51,074 nucleotides of DNA from contig CALVRM010000002.1 of assembly GCA_944358695.1 (NCBI GenBank), forward strand, positions 1-51,074, read 5' to 3'. Shown here in pieces: positions 36,826 through 45,502 of this stretch. Position 1 is the stretch's first letter. The number at the start of each line of letters is the position of its first letter. The notes below the pieces were generated by a model. The model saw nothing but the letters and a program-made list of their open reading frames with translations, ran no database searches and was not told the origin of the DNA. The position numbers were made by a program, and so were the translations under genes. This DNA comes from an uncultured Bacilli bacterium. GTDB taxonomy: Bacteria > Bacillota_I > Bacilli_A > RF39 > UBA660.

Positions 36826-38040
36826 ATGTTAAAAAGAAGGAATAATAAAGAAATCGATACAGAACGAATTAATAATGTCACTGATCTAGCCGCTAAAGTT
36901 TTAAGAGTAACTTATTTTTTACTTTTGGCTTTAGGCGTTTATTTAATCCTACTACTATTTAAAGAGACTAACATTCTTAATTTTATTTGGACTGTTATAA
37001 AAATAGTAGCTCCACTGTTTATAGGAATTTTAATAGCTTGGTTATTTGACCCATTTGTTAAATGGCTGCAATCAAAAAAAATCAAACGAAGTTTTGGTGC
37101 TATTATAACTTATTTAATTTTATTTTTAATTGTATTTATTGTACTTGCCGCTTTAATTCCTTTATTGGCTGCTCAAATAGGTGAATTTGCTAAAATAGCT
37201 CCAGGTGTTTTTGAGTCTATCAAAGGTTGGTGCCTAGGAATTTTTGATTACGTTGGGCAAATTCAAAATATCGATGCCAATTCATTAAAAGCAGAGTTTT
37301 TTGAAAAATTTAATGAAATTGCGGCTGGAATTACTAAAGAATTACCTAGTCAATTATTTAATATAATTACCGGCTTTTTCTCTGGTATGGGGACTTTGTC
37401 GTTAGGTTTTATTATTGGTTTCTTTTTATTAGTTAGTTTTGATTCTACGGCATCTTTAATTAACTTTATTCCAAAGAAAATTAGAGATACTAGCATGAAT
37501 TTAATTAATGATGTCAATAATTCTCTTCGAAAATATGTTCAGGGGGCACTAATTGATTGCTCTGTTATCTTTATTCTAACCTCAATTGGGCTATGGATAA
37601 TAGGATTGAAAGCTCCCGCACTATTTGGTTTCTTCTGTGGTTTAACTAATATTATTCCATATTTAGGGCCATATATTGGTGGTGCTCCGGCTGTAATAGT
37701 TGGATTTACCCAAAGTCCAACTATTGGTATTTTATCTATTATTGTCATAGCAGTTATCCAATTTTTAGAAGGCAATTTCTTACAACCATATATTATGTCA
37801 AAGACGACAAAATTACATCCTGTAACAATTATTTTAGGGTTATTAGTTTTTGGATATTTCTTTGGTATGTTAGGAATGCTAATTTCAACACCAGTTTTAG
37901 CGGTTTGTAAAACAATTTTCCAATTCTTTGATCGCAAATATGGAATAATTGATCGGGATGATGGGGAAATATTAGATTCTGAAGTGACGATAGGGATAAA
38001 TAAGATTAAAAATCATAAAAACGTAAAAAAAGAAAAGTAA
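36826..38040 (+). CDS. AI-2E/PerM-family membrane transporter
   Basis: A 404-residue polytopic protein of the AI-2E transporter (PerM, YdiK, YrrI) family with about eight helices. The conserved C-terminal half has GLTNIIPYLGPYIGGAPAV and the LEGNFLQPYIMSK segment. Substrate and direction of transport cannot be told from sequence. In Bacillus a member (yrrI) also precedes alaS, as here. The start at 36826 follows AAAGGACG. Confidence 0.9.
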   Translation: MLKRRNNKEIDTERINNVTDLAAKVLRVTYFLLLALGVYLILLLFKETNILNFIWTVIKIVAPLFIGILIAWLFDPFVKWLQSKKIKRSFGAIITYLILFLIVFIVLAALIPLLAAQIGEFAKIAPGVFESIKGWCLGIFDYVGQIQNIDANSLKAEFFEKFNEIAAGITKELPSQLFNIITGFFSGMGTLSLGFIIGFFLLVSFDSTASLINFIPKKIRDTSMNLINDVNNSLRKYVQGALIDCSVIFILTSIGLWIIGLKAPALFGFFCGLTNIIPYLGPYIGGAPAVIVGFTQSPTIGILSIIVIAVIQFLEGNFLQPYIMSKTTKLHPVTIILGLLVFGYFFGMLGMLISTPVLAVCKTIFQFFDRKYGIIDRDDGEILDSEVTIGINKIKNHKNVKKEK

Positions 38041-38216
38041 GCTAATTTAAACTTTATAGAGAGCTAGGGTTTGGTGGAACCTGGCAAGTTAATTAGCCCA
38101 AAGCTCCTTTTTAGTGAAATGTAAACATTTCCGGTTAGTAGCCGTTATCGAAATTAAGAATAATTAGGATGGTACCACGGTTTTTCGTTCCTAGATAACC
38201 TGGTATCTTTTTCTTT
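38041..38216 (+). promoter_or_regulatory. T-box riboswitch, alanine type, with compact Stem I
   Basis: The T-box AGGATGGTACCACGG lies at 38166-38180. Stem I is short: GCTAATT (38041-38047) pairs with AATTAGC (38091-38097), CTAGG with CCTGG, with a GGTGGAA loop. The likely Ala specifier is GCA at 38084-38086. GGTACCA can pair with TGGTATC (near 38202-38208) before a T-run to form the terminator. No separate promoter is visible, so it may be read from the PerM gene. Confidence 0.88.
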
Positions 38217-38230
38217 TATAAGGAGGGTTC

Positions 38231-38680
38231 ATGGGAAGATTTAAAGTAAGGTGTGCGGTTTTTTTAATTCTCACTAAAGAGGAAAATGGTAAAAAGTATG
38301 TTTTGCTTCAGCACCGTTATAATACAGGAATAGAAGATGATAAGTGGGGAGTTAGTGTTGGTGGTCACTTAGAGAAAGGTGAGACACTTAAAGCTTGTTT
38401 GATTAGAGAGACTTTAGAGGAAATTGATATAACATTAGATTCTACTTGTTTAACTTTAGTAAATATTGTTCATGCTAATTTTAATGGAACTGAGTATATA
38501 ATGCCTGTTTTTCATACTGATAAATGGCAGGGTATACCTAAAATAATGGAACCGGATAAATGTGATGGTTTAAAATGGTTTGATATTAATAATCTTCCAG
38601 AAAACATATCAGCCAATCGCCGGCAAATGATTGAAGATTATTTAAATCAACAAAATTACCGAGAGATTGGGTTTGAATAA
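38231..38680 (+). CDS. NUDIX hydrolase
   Basis: A 149-residue pyrophosphohydrolase. The Nudix box G.....E.......RE..EE is visible in GGHLEKGETLKACLIRETLEE (about residues 47-67). It probably cleaves a nucleoside diphosphate derivative; the substrate is unknown. It is the first gene after the alanine T-box and starts behind AAGGAGGG. The next gene follows nine bases later. Confidence 0.92.
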   Translation: MGRFKVRCAVFLILTKEENGKKYVLLQHRYNTGIEDDKWGVSVGGHLEKGETLKACLIRETLEEIDITLDSTCLTLVNIVHANFNGTEYIMPVFHTDKWQGIPKIMEPDKCDGLKWFDINNLPENISANRRQMIEDYLNQQNYREIGFE

Positions 38681-38689
38681 GGAGGAGTT

Positions 38690-39217
38690 ATGGAAAAATT
38701 ATATGTCCTAGCTGGTAAAGCGCGTAGTGGAAAGGATACTACGGCTAAATTACTTGCTCAATTATATACTAGTAAAGGGAAAAAGGTTATAAAGCTTTCT
38801 TACGGATTTTATCCAAAGTATTATGGATCATTACTTCTCGGTTGGGATTTGTCGGAAGAAACTAAACCACGAACGGAATTACAGAGTATTGCGATTGAAT
38901 CAAGAAAGACTAATCCGGGATTTATTGTAAGAAGAATGACTGAGGATATTAATGTGCTACAAAAATATGCTGATATAATTATAATTACCGATGCTAGAAT
39001 GCCTGAGGAAGTAAAAATGCCTAAAGAGAAGTTTAAAGATGTGATTACTATTAAAGTTGAAAGGCCTAATTTTGAAAGTCCTTTAACGAAAGAACAGAAA
39101 AATAATCCGATTGAAACGGCACTTGATAATTTTCAAAATTATGATTATATTATTCAAAATGATGGCAGTTTATTAGAATTAGAAAATAAGATTAATGAAA
39201 TTGTTCATAACAATTAG
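38690..39217 (+). CDS. P-loop nucleotide-kinase-like protein 1
   Basis: A 175-residue P-loop protein starting behind AAGGAGG. Walker A is AGKARSGKDTTA (residues 8-19), and a Walker-B-like segment IIIITDARMPEE lies near 100. The fold resembles deoxynucleotide monophosphate kinases and dephospho-CoA kinase. It is a tandem paralogue of the next gene. Its presence behind an alanine T-box is unexplained. Confidence 0.78.
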   Translation: MEKLYVLAGKARSGKDTTAKLLAQLYTSKGKKVIKLSYGFYPKYYGSLLLGWDLSEETKPRTELQSIAIESRKTNPGFIVRRMTEDINVLQKYADIIIITDARMPEEVKMPKEKFKDVITIKVERPNFESPLTKEQKNNPIETALDNFQNYDYIIQNDGSLLELENKINEIVHNN

Positions 39218-39225
39218 GAGGTAAT

Positions 39226-39762
39226 ATGAGGAGATTGTATGTTTTTGCAGGCAAAGCTAAGACCGGGAAGGATACCGCTGCTGGTGTTATTGAAAAATAT
39301 TATCGTACTCAAGGGGAAAAAGTTATTAAATATTCTTGTACAGTGTACTTAAAAAAATATATTAAAGAAATTTATAATTGGAACGAAGATGAAAAGACTA
39401 AGCCTCGTGAATTACTTCAAACTTTAGGGAAGGAGATAAAAGATAAATATCCTGATTTCTTTTTAACTAGGATGGAAGAAGATATTAATTTTTTGTCTAA
39501 TCACTGCGATATCATGATTATTACGGGAATTAGATTGGTGCCAGAATTAAATTTTTTGAGAAACAAATTTAAGAGTATATTAATTAAAGTGGAAAAATCT
39601 GTATTAGATAACACATTAACTGAAAAAGAAAGAAATGATGTTACTGAAACAGATGTTGATAAATTTAATAACTATGATTTTATAATTAAAAATGACAGTG
39701 ATATTTTTGAATTAAATAATAAAATTATTAAGCTTATAGAAGAGGTGGAACATGAATATTAA
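39226..39762 (+). CDS. P-loop nucleotide-kinase-like protein 2
   Basis: A 178-residue paralogue of the preceding gene. Walker A is AGKAKTGKDTAA, and IMIITGIRLVPEL aligns with the partner's TDARMPEE segment, so the Asp there is replaced by Gly. The shared ends (EKERNDVTETDVDKFNNYDF) align throughout. The start follows TAGGAGG. Its stop overlaps the alaS start by 11 bases. Divergence between the copies suggests different substrates. Confidence 0.78.
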   Translation: MRRLYVFAGKAKTGKDTAAGVIEKYYRTQGEKVIKYSCTVYLKKYIKEIYNWNEDEKTKPRELLQTLGKEIKDKYPDFFLTRMEEDINFLSNHCDIMIITGIRLVPELNFLRNKFKSILIKVEKSVLDNTLTEKERNDVTETDVDKFNNYDFIIKNDSDIFELNNKIIKLIEEVEHEY

Positions 39763-41509
39763 AGATGCATATATTGAATTTTTTAAGGGAAAAGGTCATA
39801 AATATATTCCAAGCGCGCCAATTATTCCAGAGAATGATCCGACTAGTTTATTTACAACTGCTGGAATGCAACCACTAGTGCCATATTTGATGGGGGAAAG
39901 CCATCCAGAAGGAACTAGATTAGTTGATGTGCAAAAGTGCTTTAGAACTAATGATTTGGATGAAATTGGCGATACTACTCATCATACGTTTTTTGAGATG
40001 CTTGGCAATTGGAGTTTAGGTGATTATTTTAAAAGAGAGTCAATTAGTTGGAGCTTTGAGTTTTTAACGGAAGTTTTAAATATTCCAAAGGAAAAATTAG
40101 CTATTACTGTATTTGCCGGTGAAGGTAATATTCCAAGGGATGATGAGTCGGCTGCCATATGGAAAAACCTAGGAATTAGCGAAGACCGTATAAGTTATTT
40201 AGGGAAAGAAGATAATTTTTGGACAGTTGGTGGTAGTGGTCCTTGTGGACCAGATAGTGAAATTTTTTATTGGCGTAGTGATGAGCCGGTTCCGGTGAAG
40301 CATGATCCAAATGATGAGAGATGGGTTGAAATTTGGAATAATGTTTTTATGCAATATTATTTAGATAACGAAGGGAATGTTACCGAATTAAAGCAAAAGA
40401 ATGTCGATACAGGAATGGGAGTTGAAAGAATTACTTCTGTTTTAGAAGGTGAACATGATAATTATAAAACCTCAATATGGTGTCCGGTAATATCTAAAAT
40501 AGAGCAAATTGCCAATAAATCGTATGACGATTTTGAATATACAAAAGCGATGCGTATTATTGCTGATCATATTAGAGCTATTGTTATGATTAGTGGTGAT
40601 GATTCTGGGTGTAAACCGTCAAATACTGATCAAGGTTATATTTTGCGAAGATTAATAAGGCGAATGATTAGATATGCCAAAAAATTAGAAATTGATATTA
40701 ACAGCAACTGGGATCAAGAAATTGCTTTAATGATTATCAATGATTATGCGAAGTATTATCCGGAACTAGAGAAGAATAAAGATATTATTTTAGACGTTAT
40801 GCAAACTGAAAAAGTTAAGTTTAATCGTACTTTGGAGAAAGGCTTAAGAGAATTTGAAAAGATTACTAATAACTTAAATGGTAATACAATTAATAGGGAT
40901 TTAGCTTTTAAGTTATATGATACTTATGGTTTTCCAATTGAATTAACGGAGGAGCTAGCTAAAGAACAAAATTTAATTGTCGATATTAGTGGTTTTAAGC
41001 AAAAGTTTAAAGAGCATCAGGAAAGATCGCGCGCTGGAGCTACTCAGAAATTTAAAGGTGGACTTTCTGGTGATAGTGTCGTAGAGACTCGTTATCATAC
41101 AGCGACACATTTATTGAATGCCGCATTAAAAGTAGTCATTGGTAAAGATGTTCATCAAAAAGGTAGTAATATTACTAAAGAACGTATGCGTTTTGACTTT
41201 TCTTGCGATCATAAATTAACAGATGATGAAAAACAAAGAGTCGAAAATTTAGTTAATCAATGGATTCAAGAAGCAATCGATGTTACACATGAGCAGATGA
41301 GTAAAGAAAAGGCCTTGAATTCTGGCGCTGAATGTATGTTTGTTGAAAAATATCCTGATGAAGTAACAGTTTACTCAATTGGTGATATATCTAAAGAGTT
41401 ATGTGGGGGGCCACATGTTCAAAATACTAAAGAGTTGGGACATTTTAAGATCAAAAAAGAGGAAGCTAGTAGTGCAGGAGTGAGAAGAATAAAAGCTATT
41501 TTAGAATAA
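39752..41509 (+). CDS. alaS: Alanyl-tRNA synthetase, short form
   Basis: A class II synthetase of 585 residues against the usual 870-880. The catalytic core and tRNA-recognition domain are complete (FTTAGMQPLVPY, KCFRTNDLDEIGDT, TDQGYILRRLIRR). The editing-site metal ligands are present: His449 and His453 (HTATH) and Cys551 and His555 (CGGPH), 102 residues apart as in Escherichia coli. The beta-barrel between the core and HTATH is missing, and so is the whole C-terminal C-Ala region. I recall this compact form from Patescibacteria. Controlled by the alanine T-box. Confidence 0.93.
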   Translation: MNIKDAYIEFFKGKGHKYIPSAPIIPENDPTSLFTTAGMQPLVPYLMGESHPEGTRLVDVQKCFRTNDLDEIGDTTHHTFFEMLGNWSLGDYFKRESISWSFEFLTEVLNIPKEKLAITVFAGEGNIPRDDESAAIWKNLGISEDRISYLGKEDNFWTVGGSGPCGPDSEIFYWRSDEPVPVKHDPNDERWVEIWNNVFMQYYLDNEGNVTELKQKNVDTGMGVERITSVLEGEHDNYKTSIWCPVISKIEQIANKSYDDFEYTKAMRIIADHIRAIVMISGDDSGCKPSNTDQGYILRRLIRRMIRYAKKLEIDINSNWDQEIALMIINDYAKYYPELEKNKDIILDVMQTEKVKFNRTLEKGLREFEKITNNLNGNTINRDLAFKLYDTYGFPIELTEELAKEQNLIVDISGFKQKFKEHQERSRAGATQKFKGGLSGDSVVETRYHTATHLLNAALKVVIGKDVHQKGSNITKERMRFDFSCDHKLTDDEKQRVENLVNQWIQEAIDVTHEQMSKEKALNSGAECMFVEKYPDEVTVYSIGDISKELCGGPHVQNTKELGHFKIKKEEASSAGVRRIKAILE

Positions 41510-41531
41510 CGATAATGTTATTCTTTTTTTG
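41504..41531 (+). terminator. Intrinsic terminator of the alaS operon
   Basis: GAATAAC (41504-41510) pairs with GTTATTC (41517-41523) followed by eight T. The stem contains the alaS stop codon. Confidence 0.9.
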
Positions 41532-41556
41532 CATATAATGAAAAAGGAGGGAAAAA

Positions 41557-42489
41557 ATGAATGAGATAGATAAGAAGTTTAATGAGTTAGTGCAAAATTT
41601 AGAAAGGCTTAGCACGGTTGATATTTTTTATAATATTCGCCATAAGTATTTATCGCTTAGCGATGAGCTGAAAAATTCGTTAGAAGATTTTTTAAAAAAA
41701 TTTAATTACTGGGGAACATTAGATTATAAAAACAATGATTTTAGTGAAATCTATGAGAAAGCTTTATCTTTAAAGGAACATTTAAATGATTATGTTTGGT
41801 TATATCAAAAACTGGCTGATTACCGTTCTAAAAAATTATTATTTGCTATTTTAAATAATTGGTATCAATATGATTTTGATAGTTTAGGTAGTTCAAAAGA
41901 AATAAATTTTAGTGATTATTTTGATTTAGATATAGTAAAATGTGAGGAAGAAGTATTCGTAGATTTAGGGGCTTATACTGGCGATACAATTTTAAATTAT
42001 ATTAACATTTATGGAGAGGATAGTTATAAAAAAATATATTGTTATGAAATCACAGAAGAAACTTTCTCCTTACTTAAGCATAATTTGTTAGATTATTCTA
42101 ATATTGAATTTAGGAGAAAAGCCGTAAGTGATAAAAGTGGAGTTATGTATATAAATCCTAGTTCTGTTGATTCATCGGCTAATACTATAAGTGAAGAAGG
42201 AAGTATTGAAGTTGTTACCACTACTTTAGATGAGGATATATTTGAACCAATAACGACTATTAAAATGGATATTGAGGGCGCGGAGCAAAAGGCTTTAATT
42301 GGGGCTAAAAACCATATTATAAACGATAAACCTAAATTATTATTGTCGGTATATCATAATAATGAAGATTTATGGAAAATACCAAGAATGGTAGAAGAAA
42401 TGTGCCCAGGGTATAATTTTTATTTGCGTAATCATGGTGGCAGTGTATTTCCTACTGAAATAACTTTGATTGGCATTTATGGTGGATAG
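41557..42489 (+). CDS. FkbM-family methyltransferase-like protein
   Basis: A 310-residue protein starting behind AAGGAGGG. A helical N-terminal region of about 120 residues precedes a SAM-binding Rossmann domain: EEVFVDLGAYTGDTILNY (motif I), YCYEITEETF (motif II) and the FkbM segment IKMDIEGAEQKALIGA, then KPKLLLSVYHN. FkbM enzymes O-methylate sugars or small molecules; no biosynthetic cluster is nearby to name a substrate. Confidence 0.88.
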   Translation: MNEIDKKFNELVQNLERLSTVDIFYNIRHKYLSLSDELKNSLEDFLKKFNYWGTLDYKNNDFSEIYEKALSLKEHLNDYVWLYQKLADYRSKKLLFAILNNWYQYDFDSLGSSKEINFSDYFDLDIVKCEEEVFVDLGAYTGDTILNYINIYGEDSYKKIYCYEITEETFSLLKHNLLDYSNIEFRRKAVSDKSGVMYINPSSVDSSANTISEEGSIEVVTTTLDEDIFEPITTIKMDIEGAEQKALIGAKNHIINDKPKLLLSVYHNNEDLWKIPRMVEEMCPGYNFYLRNHGGSVFPTEITLIGIYGG

Positions 42490-42905
42490 TTCTTGAATTT
42501 TATAGCTTATATAATGGTTAATACATGTAAATTTGCTTATGGCAGTTGTTTATGGTGATTTATATAGAAAAATAAGAGATTATTACTAATTTTAGTTGTA
42601 GTGGAATTAGAGTTTTCTTGGCAATAGTTAATGTATTATTTTAATTTGTCAAATGAATGTTTTTGTTTAATAATCTTGTATATGGTTTAGAGCATAATGG
42701 TATAGGTTTTATAATTTATTGCATTCAAGAAAGTCGGTAAAGCTCTAATTATTAATTTGAAAAGGTTAGTATTATGAATCATATTAATATCGCTAAATAT
42801 GTCGTTAGTATTTTCTTTTATAATGTTGAAATAGAAACTATTGAGTTTCTATTTTAGTGTGTAATATTTGACAATATCAGACATATTTTTAATTAGAGGT
42901 GGATT
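42490..42905. other. Intergenic stretch before the carboxypeptidase gene
   Basis: No gene or RNA gene was recognised in these 416 bases. A perfect hairpin AAATAGAAACT/AGTTTCTATTT (42829-42839 and 42844-42854) followed by TAG can act as a weak terminator. TTGACA at 42868-42873 is a good -35 box for the next gene, but its -10 box is unclear. The rest is AT-rich sequence with scattered stops. Confidence 0.6.
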
Positions 42906-43550
42906 ATGAAGAAAATATTAATAGCTTTAATTTTAAGTACATTATTTATTAGTCCTAATGTTAAAGCCGAAGAATTAAAACTAGCGGAGAATGCTAAATC
43001 AGCTATTTTAATCGAAGCTAGTACGGGGAAAATTTTATTTGAAAAAAATGCTGACGAAAAACTAGTCCCGGCTAGTATGACTAAAATGATGAGTATGCTT
43101 TTAATTATGGAAAATATCGAAAATGGGGTTTTGAAATGGGATCAAAAAGTTACGGTTAGTGAAAATGCTTCTAGTATGGGTGGCAGTCAAATATTACTTG
43201 AAACTGGTGAAAAAATGATGGTTCAAGATTTATTTAAAGGTGTTGCTATTGCTAGCGGTAATGATGCGGTAGTGGCTTTGGCAGAAGCAATCGCTGGTAG
43301 TGAAGAAGGTTTTGTTGATATGATGAATAAAAGGGCTAAGGAATTAGGACTTAAAAATACTAACTTTAAAACGCCTCATGGATTAGATGAAGCTAATCAT
43401 TATTCGAGTGCAAGAGATATGAGTACAATTGCTAAAGAACTGGTTAAACATGAAAAGGTATTAGAGTTTACATCTGTATATGAAGACTATTTAAGAGAGG
43501 ATACTGATAAGAAAATATGGCTCGTTAATACTAATAAAGTCGTATGTTAA
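42906..43550 (+). pseudogene. D-Ala-D-Ala carboxypeptidase, cut by element insertion
   Basis: The first 211 residues are a typical DacA/DacF-type low-molecular-mass PBP: a signal peptide, the catalytic SMTK (Ser57-Lys60) and SGN (Ser117-Asn119). Right after WLVNTNK (Lys211, ending at 43538) the sequence leaves the family and stops three codons later. The KTG motif and the C-terminal domain are missing, so the product is inactive as a peptidase. The other half should lie beyond the right end of the inserted element, outside the window. The start follows AGAGGTGG. Confidence 0.9.
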
Positions 43551-43633
43551 TTCTGCTATGGCCACTTTCCCTTAATTTTCATGCATATTTTTCTACAAAC
43601 GTGAATAGTTTTTTGTGGAAAGAGGGTTTTGAA

Positions 43634-43768
43634 ATGGGGAAACAGAAAATCGTGATCGATGAAAATTTGGCTATTAGAATGATGAAGTTTTTTCTTGAAA
43701 CTAGTGCCCCAAGAATTTTGCAGGAGGGTGAGGGTGCAAAAAAACAGGTGATGAAATCTGATAATTAG
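43634..43768 (+). CDS. Small protein upstream of the recombinase
   Basis: A 44-residue protein from ATG at 43634, with GAAAGAGGG upstream. It is charged, with a helix (ENLAIRMMKFFLETSAPRIL). Its 3' end overlaps the presumed recombinase start by 11 bases. Small ORFs of this kind often precede serine recombinases of Firmicute elements. A role as directionality factor is possible but unproven. The longer frame from 43544 has no ribosome site. Confidence 0.6.
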   Translation: MGKQKIVIDENLAIRMMKFFLETSAPRILQEGEGAKKQVMKSDN

Positions 43769-45257
43769 AAAGACCGCAATATATACCCGGGTGTCTACCG
43801 AGGACCAAGCGCTCGAAGGGTATTCGATTAATGCTCAAATAGAAAAGCTAGCGAAGTATGCTGATATAAACGATTGGGAAATTTACGACGTATACACGGA
43901 CGACGGGCGAAGCGGTAAGAATATTACCGGTAGACCGGAATTGCAAAGGTTGCTAAAGGACGTTGAAAAAGGGCGCATTGATAACGTCCTTGTTTATAAA
44001 CTTGATAGGTTAACTAGGTCATTGCTTGACCTCATGGAAATGGTAAATTTCTTTGAAAAGTATGATTGCTCGCTTAATAGCCACACGGAGAAACTGGACA
44101 CTTCCAACGCTGTTGGCCGAATGTTCGTCAAAATACTGGGGACATTTGCAGAGTTTGAAAGAGAAAACCTCGCTGAGCGCGTGGCATTTGGATATGAGCA
44201 GAAGACTAGAGAAGGAAACTACACCAACACAAATGGAGTGTTCGGGTATGACTATATACGAGCAACCAAAACCGAAGATGGAAAGCTAGTTGTAAACCCG
44301 CAAGAAGCGCCGATAGTTAACAAAATTTATGACTGGTACATATCGGGTTATTCGATGTTGAAAATAGCCAAGTTGCTTAAAGATATGGGAGTTCCAACAA
44401 AGAGAGGCGGGAAGTGGTCGCAGACAACAATACGTTCTATTCTGACCAATCCGCTTTATGTTGGAATAGTTAGATACAGCGTTAAAAGCAAGAAATCGGG
44501 GAAGTATTTTGAGACAGATGGTAAAGCAGTCATACCGATATTAACGATGGAGAAATTCGAGGAAGTTCAGCACTGTATGAAGAAGCGCCAGAATTTCAAT
44601 ACAAGACGATACCCTAGCGAGAAAGCATATTATTCAAGGGTGCTCAAATGTTCTAAATGCGGGGGTACGATGTACGCTCGCCAGCAGGTTCAAGGGAAAG
44701 GGCATTACATTAGCTATTCGTGTAACAACGCCCGAAATGGTGAATGTGACGCTGTTGGATTTTCTCATTTTAAGATGAACACGGCTTTTGAAAGCTATCT
44801 TGAAAAGCTGGACGAATTAAACCCTCTTAAAAGTTTTGCAATCGAAGCACCAGTGAATGACGATAATCAGGGCCAGCGCAAAAAACTTAACAGGGCATTG
44901 AAACAAATTGAGGCGAAAAAAATTGAAGCTAGAAAATTATTTATAATCGATGGACTTCCTTCTGACGAATATAAAAAAATCGTTGAAGAATTGGACGAAA
45001 AAAAGGCCAGCATAGACAAAGAGCTCATGGGATTAGATAGCGTTACCAAAAAAGAGAGTTTCAGTGCCGCAGACTTGCAACGTGTGGTAAGCGACGTGAA
45101 ACTCAACTGGGAACACTTAACGGACAAGGAACGACAAAGGTTCATGGAACTGTTCGTACAATATATTTCCGTAGCGAAGGAAAATGACGAAGTAATAATC
45201 AAAGATATTTGCTTTGATACATACACACCTTCAGAGCAAAATAGTCTTGTTGCATAA
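43758..45257 (+). CDS. Large serine recombinase (integrase)
   Basis: A 499-residue site-specific recombinase if started at CTG 43758, eight bases after AGGTG. The frame must begin upstream of the GTG at 43791, because the first strand and catalytic Ser13 lie in KTAIYTRVSTEDQ. Resolvase-domain motifs are DDGRSGK, VYKLDRLTRS and EFERENLAERV. The recombinase domain (about 165-270) is followed by a zinc ribbon (CSKCGG, CNN...C) and a C-terminal coiled-coil (about 365-420). It presumably integrated the element into the carboxypeptidase gene next to it. Confidence 0.93.
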   Translation: MIIRKTAIYTRVSTEDQALEGYSINAQIEKLAKYADINDWEIYDVYTDDGRSGKNITGRPELQRLLKDVEKGRIDNVLVYKLDRLTRSLLDLMEMVNFFEKYDCSLNSHTEKLDTSNAVGRMFVKILGTFAEFERENLAERVAFGYEQKTREGNYTNTNGVFGYDYIRATKTEDGKLVVNPQEAPIVNKIYDWYISGYSMLKIAKLLKDMGVPTKRGGKWSQTTIRSILTNPLYVGIVRYSVKSKKSGKYFETDGKAVIPILTMEKFEEVQHCMKKRQNFNTRRYPSEKAYYSRVLKCSKCGGTMYARQQVQGKGHYISYSCNNARNGECDAVGFSHFKMNTAFESYLEKLDELNPLKSFAIEAPVNDDNQGQRKKLNRALKQIEAKKIEARKLFIIDGLPSDEYKKIVEELDEKKASIDKELMGLDSVTKKESFSAADLQRVVSDVKLNWEHLTDKERQRFMELFVQYISVAKENDEVIIKDICFDTYTPSEQNSLVA

Positions 45258-45282
45258 AGTACTTAAAGTGCTTTTTTCATGT
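45258..45282 (+). terminator. Likely terminator of the recombinase gene
   Basis: AGTACTT and AGTGCTT around AA can form a short stem with one G-U pair, followed by six T. Confidence 0.5.
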
Positions 45283-45316
45283 CTCATGACTGTCATTTTT
45301 AGACTGGTCATCGCAT

Positions 45317-45502
45317 ACACTCTCATAAACCCATCCACATATCAAAATAATCCCAGTTAATGCATAGTTTCTGCCACTTATGCGCTGGGGAGGTCTCGGC
45401 TAAAAATTACCCGAGACCTCCCCAGCGCAACGTGACATATCTAAATGTGATTTATATTAAGTTGTAGTAGTGATTATTTTGATATGTGGATTGAGAGAGT
45501 GT
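45317..45502. repeat. Large nested palindrome (cruciform) before the mobilisation genes
   Basis: The inner arms GCGCTGGGGAGGTCTCGG (45382-45399) and its exact complement (45411-45428) flank an 11-nt AT-rich loop. Outside them, 45333-45352 and 45472-45491 are perfect 20-bp inverted repeats beginning ATCCACATATC. Beyond these, ACACTCTC (45317-45324) pairs with GAGAGTGT (45495-45502). All three pairs are nearly concentric. Such a structure could be an origin of transfer or single-strand origin, a recombinase accessory site or a strong barrier to read-through. It lies between the recombinase and the replication-relaxation-like gene. Confidence 0.9.

Noticed and set aside
37539-37937. Minus-strand frame of 132 residues
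   Set aside because: It is inside the PerM-type gene, has no ribosome site and is a shadow of that gene.
42490-42905. tRNA or small RNA gene in the gap before the carboxypeptidase
   Set aside because: No cloverleaf, TPsiC-like GGTTC motif or other known RNA signature was found.
44867-45226. Minus-strand frame of 119 residues
   Set aside because: It is antisense to the recombinase coiled-coil and has no ribosome site or family features.
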